A stretch of DNA of 8,757 nt, taken from positions 1-8,757 of the forward strand of contig CAMYXB010000036.1 in NCBI GenBank assembly GCA_947303145.1, in the 5' to 3' direction. The DNA is from an uncultured Clostridia bacterium (lineage in GTDB: Bacteria; Bacillota; Clostridia; Christensenellales; UBA1242). Made by a program: the position numbers and the translations under genes. The notes beneath the pieces were generated by a model. It had not been told where the DNA came from. It did not search any database and saw nothing but the letters and a program-made list of their open reading frames with translations. This document shows positions 5,215 through 8,757 of this stretch, piece after piece (position 1 is the stretch's first letter; every line of letters begins with the position of its first letter).

Positions 5215-5243
5215 TTCACAACTCTCTTTTCTTGTGATATAAT
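5215..5243 (+). promoter_or_regulatory. Extended -10 promoter of the Nudix gene (leaderless)
   Basis: TTCACA (5215-5220), a 17-base spacer and TATAAT (5238-5243) with an upstream TGA. The hexamer ends 7 bases before the ATG at 5251, so transcription should start at or one base before the start codon. Confidence 0.75.
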
Positions 5244-5250
5244 GATAGAC

Positions 5251-5655
5251 ATGGATTCAAAGGAAGAAAGAAAGCATATAGAAGTGGTGGCAGGAGTTAT
5301 CATTGACAATGGCAGACTTTTCGCCACACAGAGAGGTTATGGAGACTTCAAAGACGGCTGGGAATTCCCCGGCGGTAAGATAGAGAGGGGTGAGAGCAAG
5401 GCTCAAGCCTTAGAGAGAGAATTGAGAGAAGAACTAGAGATAAAGGTGGAGGTGGGAGACCTCTTGAGGACAGTCGAGTATGACTATCCCAAGTTTCACC
5501 TCACCATGCACTGCCTTTTGGCTAAAATCAAGGAAGGCACACCTCATCTTCTGGAGCACGAAGCGTCTTGCTGGGTGGACAAAGAGGGCATAGACAGCGT
5601 CTCTTGGCTCCCTGCGGATAGAGAGATAGTAGAAGAAGTGAAGAATTTATTGTAG
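5251..5655 (+). CDS. MutT-like Nudix hydrolase (8-oxo-dGTP diphosphatase type)
   Basis: This Nudix enzyme probably hydrolyses oxidised or surplus nucleoside triphosphates to monophosphate and pyrophosphate, cleaning the nucleotide pool. The 134 residues start MDSKEERKHIEVVAGVII, with the MutT-typical WEFPGGKIERGES at 37-49. The Nudix box is at 42-64: G, E48, then REL-REE (56-61), with Glu63 where the consensus has Gly; this change is common in clostridial MutT-like proteins and leaves the metal-binding glutamates intact. The C-terminal SWLPADREIVEEVKNLL also fits MutT. Length is normal. An ATG at 5200 in the same frame gives 17 extra residues, but this stretch is the promoter itself; 5251 matches the family start. 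No terminator follows, so transcription may continue into the DUF3592 gene 104 bases on. Exact substrate is not certain. Confidence 0.92.
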   Translation: MDSKEERKHIEVVAGVIIDNGRLFATQRGYGDFKDGWEFPGGKIERGESKAQALERELREELEIKVEVGDLLRTVEYDYPKFHLTMHCLLAKIKEGTPHLLEHEASCWVDKEGIDSVSWLPADREIVEEVKNLL

Positions 5656-5759
5656 TTTTTCACTATATTGCTTGCAAAATGTGGCTACTGATGACTAAAA
5701 ATGCAAGAAAAGGAATAAGTAGCCATACCAAATATACAATATGTATAGGAGAGTGGACC

Positions 5760-6248
5760 ATGCTGAATGGCTTTGCAAAATTTTCTAGGGAGTCTTATTG
5801 GGCGAGATTTCTCATACCTGTGGGCATTATCTTGATAATAATAAGCGTATTTTTGTTCATCAACAACGATATTACGAAAAATTATGTCAGGACGGAGGCT
5901 GTGGTGTCAAGAGTGGAGGAGGAAGAGAGCGCTCATTATGATGAATACAGCGGAGAATATGTAGATGCTACATACAGGATTTTCGTCAAATATACAGTGG
6001 ATTCACACGAATATGAGGCGGAATATGGCATTTTCCCCAGAATGAATGTGGGGGATAAGGTGACTATATGTTATGACGCCTCCGACCCCACCAAAATATC
6101 TCAGCCACCCAGCATGATACTGGCCATAATTATGCTCAGTCTAGGTGTGTTATCTGTGGGAGGCGGAATAGCGAGCATAGTGCTGGCAGTGAAAAAGCAA
6201 AGAAAACTAAAAGAGCAAGAAAAGGAATGGGAAACAAATGGAAACTAA
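5760..6248 (+). CDS. DUF3592-type two-helix membrane protein
   Basis: The 162-residue protein has a membrane helix at about 17-34, an extracytoplasmic beta-rich domain at about 42-112, a second helix at about 120-147 and a charged cytoplasmic tail (KKQRKLKEQEKEWE). The middle part, with TEAVVSRVEEEE, YRIFVKYTVDSHEYEAEY and MNVGDKVTICYDASDPTKI, is the pattern of DUF3592 proteins, whose function is not established. An in-frame ATG at 5679 would add 27 residues, but the ATG at 5760 has AGGAG 8 bases upstream (5747-5751) and gives the usual N-terminus. Its last codons overlap the next gene by 11 bases, so the two are translationally coupled and probably act together at the membrane. Confidence 0.82.
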   Translation: MLNGFAKFSRESYWARFLIPVGIILIIISVFLFINNDITKNYVRTEAVVSRVEEEESAHYDEYSGEYVDATYRIFVKYTVDSHEYEAEYGIFPRMNVGDKVTICYDASDPTKISQPPSMILAIIMLSLGVLSVGGGIASIVLAVKKQRKLKEQEKEWETNGN

Positions 6249-6756
6249 ATCATATTTTTTCACAATAGACAAGAAATTCTTCAAGCAAGGATATGTCATG
6301 TATGACGAGAATAAGGAAAAAATGTATGAGGCCAAGATGCTGAAGTGGACACTCTTTAGACCTTTTGTATTTCAATTCATCAATCACAAGACCAGTGATA
6401 GCGTAGAGCATAAAGTCGGTCACACCCTCACCATTCAAGAAGAAAATGGCGGGATTATGGATATGTTCTCCACCAAGTCGTCATTCAAATTCGATGGCAA
6501 GGATATTTGGGACTATCTGCACGATAAGGGAGTGAGGATAAATTCTCAAATCATGAGCGGAAGTATCGGCATGACCTACACAGTGACCTACAAGGGCATA
6601 GATGTAGCCACCATTTCCATGGCTAGTCCTAGTGGGAAGAAAAGGATAATAGTCAGTGACTTTAGTTTTAACATTGAGACAGAGGACGAATATCTCGACC
6701 TTGCATTCCTGTGTGCATTCGCTTTCGCTAGAACAAGTCAAGTGTTCTACGACTAA
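6238..6756 (+). CDS. Tubby/LURP-one-like beta-barrel protein
   Basis: The 172-residue soluble protein opens with SYFFTIDKKFFKQGYVMYDENKEKMYEAKM, written here as separate strands: a repeated pattern of short beta strands with turns, followed by HKVGHTLTIQEENGGIMDMF and a helix-rich end (EDEYLDLAFLCAFAFARTSQ). This matches the layout of the Tubby C-terminal/LURP-one/scramblase-like superfamily: a strand describing 'intrinsic' object properties, a central barrel and a final hydrophobic helix. Bacterial members have no settled function; membrane lipid binding is a possibility. It overlaps the DUF3592 gene by 11 bases and shares its transcript. A strong terminator follows. Superfamily assignment is by pattern and only moderately sure. 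Confidence 0.7.
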   Translation: METKSYFFTIDKKFFKQGYVMYDENKEKMYEAKMLKWTLFRPFVFQFINHKTSDSVEHKVGHTLTIQEENGGIMDMFSTKSSFKFDGKDIWDYLHDKGVRINSQIMSGSIGMTYTVTYKGIDVATISMASPSGKKRIIVSDFSFNIETEDEYLDLAFLCAFAFARTSQVFYD

Positions 6757-6767
6757 TAGTTTTAATC

Positions 6768-6804
6768 AAAAAGGCCTATTGGGATAATCTCAGTAGGTCT
6801 TTTT
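6768..6804 (+). terminator. Strong terminator after the DUF3592/Tubby-like operon
   Basis: AAAAAGGCCTA (6768-6778) pairs with TAGGTCTTTTT (6794-6804) with one G-U pair. The stem continues inside with TGGGA/TCTCA around a TAA loop, and the T-rich side serves as the termination tract. Confidence 0.9.
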
Positions 6805-6886
6805 ATATCTAACTTGAATGCAAGTCCATTATATCTTGCTTTTTTTATAGTCTTTGTGTAGAGTTTGACATAAACATAGAATATAT

Positions 6887-6915
6887 TTGTTTTCTTCGGC
6901 AAAAGTTGATATAAT
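6887..6915 (+). promoter_or_regulatory. Extended -10 promoter of the uracil permease gene
   Basis: TTGTTT (6887-6892), a 17-base spacer and TATAAT (6910-6915) preceded by TGA. Predicted start near 6922 gives a leader of about 38 bases with an AGAGGTG ribosome binding site. A perfect TTGACA at 6865-6870 has no correctly spaced -10 box. The leader is too short for a PyrR-type attenuator or a riboswitch. Confidence 0.6.
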
Positions 6916-6959
6916 ACTGGCAAAAGTATTTTTTAGATAAAAGGATAAAGAGGTGCAAT

Positions 6960-8372
6960 ATGAGTAATATGGTGTATGATGTGGACAGCAAGTTGCCATT
7001 TAAGAAGAATATCTTGTTCGCTTTGCAACAAGTTTGCTCCATCATCGTGGCCACCATTCTTCTGCCTGTGGTGGCAGATTCGACTGGCGTGTATTTGAGC
7101 CAATCTGCCGCTCTTATTGGGGCGGGAGTGGGGACTATAGTTTATTTGTTATTTACTAGGTTTAGGAGTCCTGTGTGCCTTAGCAGTTCATTCTCTTATG
7201 TCAACCCTATTATTACTGGACTTACATTTGGATACTTCGGTGTTTTGCTAGGTGGATTGATTTCTGGGCTTGTTTACGTTATTCTGGCTGTTATTATCAA
7301 ATTCGTTGGAGTGGAGTGGATAAACAAAATAATGCCCCCCATAGTGATAGGTCCAGTGGTGGCTCTCATCGGTTTCAACCTCGCGGGGAAGGCAATAAAT
7401 GACCTCATGAATGTCTCTGGAGGCATAGAAAATTATAGTCTAATATCCATATTCATAGGCCTCGTGACATTCTTTATAACTATAGTCATATCAGTCAAAG
7501 GAGGCAAAAGGCTGAGCCTCTATCCTTTCCTTATAGGCTTGTTGAGTGGCTTTGCTCTCGCTCTCATCACGACTCTACTTGGCATGCTTACAGGACTGGA
7601 GTCGCTCAAAATAATAGATTTTTCCATATTCAGCAAGGTGACAGATTTCAATAATTGGCTCCCGAACATCACATTCACAGGACTATTTAGCGAGGGATTA
7701 TCCAAGGTGACTAGTTTTGGCAATATTGTCACCATAATAACTGCTTTCGTGCCCATCGCTTTCGTGTCATTTGCAGAGCATATCGCTGACCACAAGAACC
7801 TCAGTTCCATTATAGGTAGAGATTTGCTCAAGGACCCCGGGCTTGTGAGGACTCTTCTAGGTGACGGCATAGGCACCATGGTAAGCACCATTTTATGTGG
7901 AATACCCAGCACAACTTATGGTGAGTCCATAGGCTGTGTGGCTCTGTCAAAAAATGCGTCCACGAGGACCATTCTTCTCTCATGCCTGCTTTGCATAGTC
8001 ATAGCATTCTTTTATCCCCTCATATTGTTTGTCGAGGCCATTCCGTCATGTGTGGTGGCGGGAATATGCATCGCCTTGTATGGCTTTATCTCCGTCTCAG
8101 GACTGAGGATGTTCAAGAATGTCGACCTTAATGAGAGCAAGAATATGTTCGTTGTGGCATCTATATTTATCTCTGGCATAGGGGGATTGTTTCTCAAATT
8201 CGGGCCAGTGGAAATATCCAACATCGCCTGCGCACTAATAGTGGGAATAATATCCAACCTGCTACTGCAGACTAAGAAAAAAAGAAGATTGAGCGAGGAG
8301 CCACAGCTTCTTGATAGCCCCGAGACTGTGCCAGAAAGCAAAACTACTGAGAGGGAAAATCAGTCTAAATAA
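6960..8372 (+). CDS. uraA: UraA-type uracil permease (NCS2 family)
   Basis: This inner-membrane transporter is predicted to import uracil, probably with protons, for pyrimidine salvage. The 470 residues contain the usual 14-segment NCS2 layout. Landmarks shared with E. coli UraA are SSSFSYVNPIITG (GSSFAFISP there), the conserved FAEHIADHKNL with Glu273, the segment DLLKDPGLVRTLLGDGIGT, and STTYGESIGCVALS with Glu322; these two glutamates correspond to the uracil-binding Glu241 and Glu290 of UraA. The C-terminal 35 residues are hydrophilic and cytoplasmic. The ATG has GAGG 6 bases upstream. It is a single-gene unit; its 3' end overlaps the convergent phosphopantetheinyl transferase gene by 13 bases. 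Xanthine or another base cannot be fully excluded as substrate, but the TTYGE motif favours uracil. Confidence 0.92.
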   Translation: MSNMVYDVDSKLPFKKNILFALQQVCSIIVATILLPVVADSTGVYLSQSAALIGAGVGTIVYLLFTRFRSPVCLSSSFSYVNPIITGLTFGYFGVLLGGLISGLVYVILAVIIKFVGVEWINKIMPPIVIGPVVALIGFNLAGKAINDLMNVSGGIENYSLISIFIGLVTFFITIVISVKGGKRLSLYPFLIGLLSGFALALITTLLGMLTGLESLKIIDFSIFSKVTDFNNWLPNITFTGLFSEGLSKVTSFGNIVTIITAFVPIAFVSFAEHIADHKNLSSIIGRDLLKDPGLVRTLLGDGIGTMVSTILCGIPSTTYGESIGCVALSKNASTRTILLSCLLCIVIAFFYPLILFVEAIPSCVVAGICIALYGFISVSGLRMFKNVDLNESKNMFVVASIFISGIGGLFLKFGPVEISNIACALIVGIISNLLLQTKKKRRLSEEPQLLDSPETVPESKTTERENQSK

Positions 8373-8757
8373 TCTAGAAAATCTATTGTCGTGATGTCGC
8401 CAATATTCTCTTCTTCACTACAGCATGATAGGGCATAATCTTGTAGAATAAAAAATTCCTTGAAATAATATTTTTTATTATCTATTTTTTGCTCTACAGA
8501 AATGTTATCCTCTTTTATATCTATGCAAAAGTTTTTGAGCCCTATTCTATGTCCCACGCCTAGTGCTTTCATAAAACTTTCCTTGAGAGTCCATAGTCTA
8601 AACAGCACATCGCACCTCTCTTTGCCTTGCTTGGAGAGAATGAACTCCCGCTCCTTGTCGCAGAATTTTTTTGAAATGTCTGCCACATTTTCCCTCTTTT
8701 TTTCTACGTCACACCCCACCTCTTTGGAAGAGAGTGCACACATCACCAAATCCCCAC
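8360..8757 (-). CDS. Sfp-type 4'-phosphopantetheinyl transferase (N-terminus outside window)
   Basis: This enzyme transfers the phosphopantetheine arm of CoA to a serine of an acyl or peptidyl carrier protein. The visible 131 codons hold the catalytic half: GDLVMCALSSKEVGCDVE, with the Mg-binding Asp and Glu of GCDVE (Asp107 and Glu109 in Sfp), FCDKEREFILS, and LFRLWTLKESFMKALGVG, whose KES glutamate corresponds to Sfp Glu151. The order, spacing and trailing GLKNFCIDI match Sfp rather than the short AcpS. An internal TTG at 8749 is not the start: the frame runs open to the right edge, and GD continues the family's HSGD motif, so about 90-100 residues are missing. Stop is TGA at 8360-8362, inside the 3' end of the uracil permease gene. 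Which carrier protein it serves cannot be seen here. Confidence 0.92.
   Translation of the reverse strand, partial: GDLVMCALSSKEVGCDVEKKRENVADISKKFCDKEREFILSKQGKERCDVLFRLWTLKESFMKALGVGHRIGLKNFCIDIKEDNISVEQKIDNKKYYFKEFFILQDYALSCCSEEENIGDITTIDFLDYLD

Noticed and set aside
5200..5250. N-terminal extension of the Nudix protein from ATG 5200
   Set aside because: This stretch holds the -35 and -10 boxes, so it is very unlikely to be transcribed from that promoter, and the family starts near residue 5251.
5656..5759. Terminator or separate promoter between the Nudix and DUF3592 genes
   Set aside because: Only a 6-bp inverted repeat (CTTGCA/TGCAAG) with a long loop and no T-run; TACAAT at 5735 lacks a -35 box.
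6841..6959. Purine or pyrimidine control element (PurR box, PyrR attenuator or riboswitch) before the permease
   Set aside because: The predicted leader is only about 38 bases and forms no terminator/antiterminator pair; the TTCGG at 6895-6899 is too short to call a PurR site.
7520..7912. Minus-strand open frame of 130 codons
   Set aside because: It is a shadow of the uracil permease gene, whose motifs occupy the plus strand here.

Overview
The window looks like chromosome from a low-GC Gram-positive bacterium, most likely a gut-type clostridial Bacillota. The reasons are a recognisable spoVG, AT-rich intergenic DNA, strong GGAG-type ribosome binding sites, arginine written mostly as AGA/AGG and very frequent ATA isoleucine codons. 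I cannot name a genus. I see no rRNA, tRNA, CRISPR array, transposase or clear prophage gene.

Layout. Bases 1-262 are a divergent control region: a consensus promoter fires leftward into a gene cut by the window edge, a small XRE-type regulator is read rightward from 263, and a perfect 19-bp palindrome overlaps the leftward -35 box. spoVG (TTG start, 695-967) follows with its own promoter and a strong terminator. Next come a single-pass membrane protein with a fibronectin-III-like domain and an acidic tail (1118-1819) and an MscS-family mechanosensitive channel (1851-2879), probably one operon closed by a terminator. A nine-helix membrane protein of unknown function lies on the minus strand (3003-4103). 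Bases 4104-4581 hold no convincing gene, but do hold a hairpin between two copies of a 15-bp repeat and fragments that may be gene remnants. A Thr/Ser/Gly-rich beta-domain protein (4582-5142, minus) is divergent from a MutT-like Nudix hydrolase (5251-5655, plus). A DUF3592-type membrane protein (5760-6248) overlaps a Tubby/LURP-one-like protein (6238-6756), followed by a strong terminator. A UraA-type uracil permease (6960-8372) ends tail-to-tail with, and overlapping, an Sfp-type phosphopantetheinyl transferase that runs off the right edge.

How it fits together. These are mostly housekeeping and envelope functions in short transcription units: pool sanitation (Nudix), uracil uptake, carrier-protein activation, osmotic protection (MscS) and RNA-binding regulation (SpoVG). 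The most unusual feature is in the promoters. Three genes (1118, 5251 and the minus-strand gene starting at 4103) have an extended -10 box of the form TGATAYAAT only 6-9 bases before the ATG and no Shine-Dalgarno sequence, so they are predicted to be leaderless or nearly so, while their neighbours have ordinary leaders and strong ribosome binding sites. I did not find a convincing new multi-gene defence or metabolic system. The best candidates for new biology are the Fn3/acidic-tail protein paired with MscS, the leaderless promoter class, and the divergent XRE switch.
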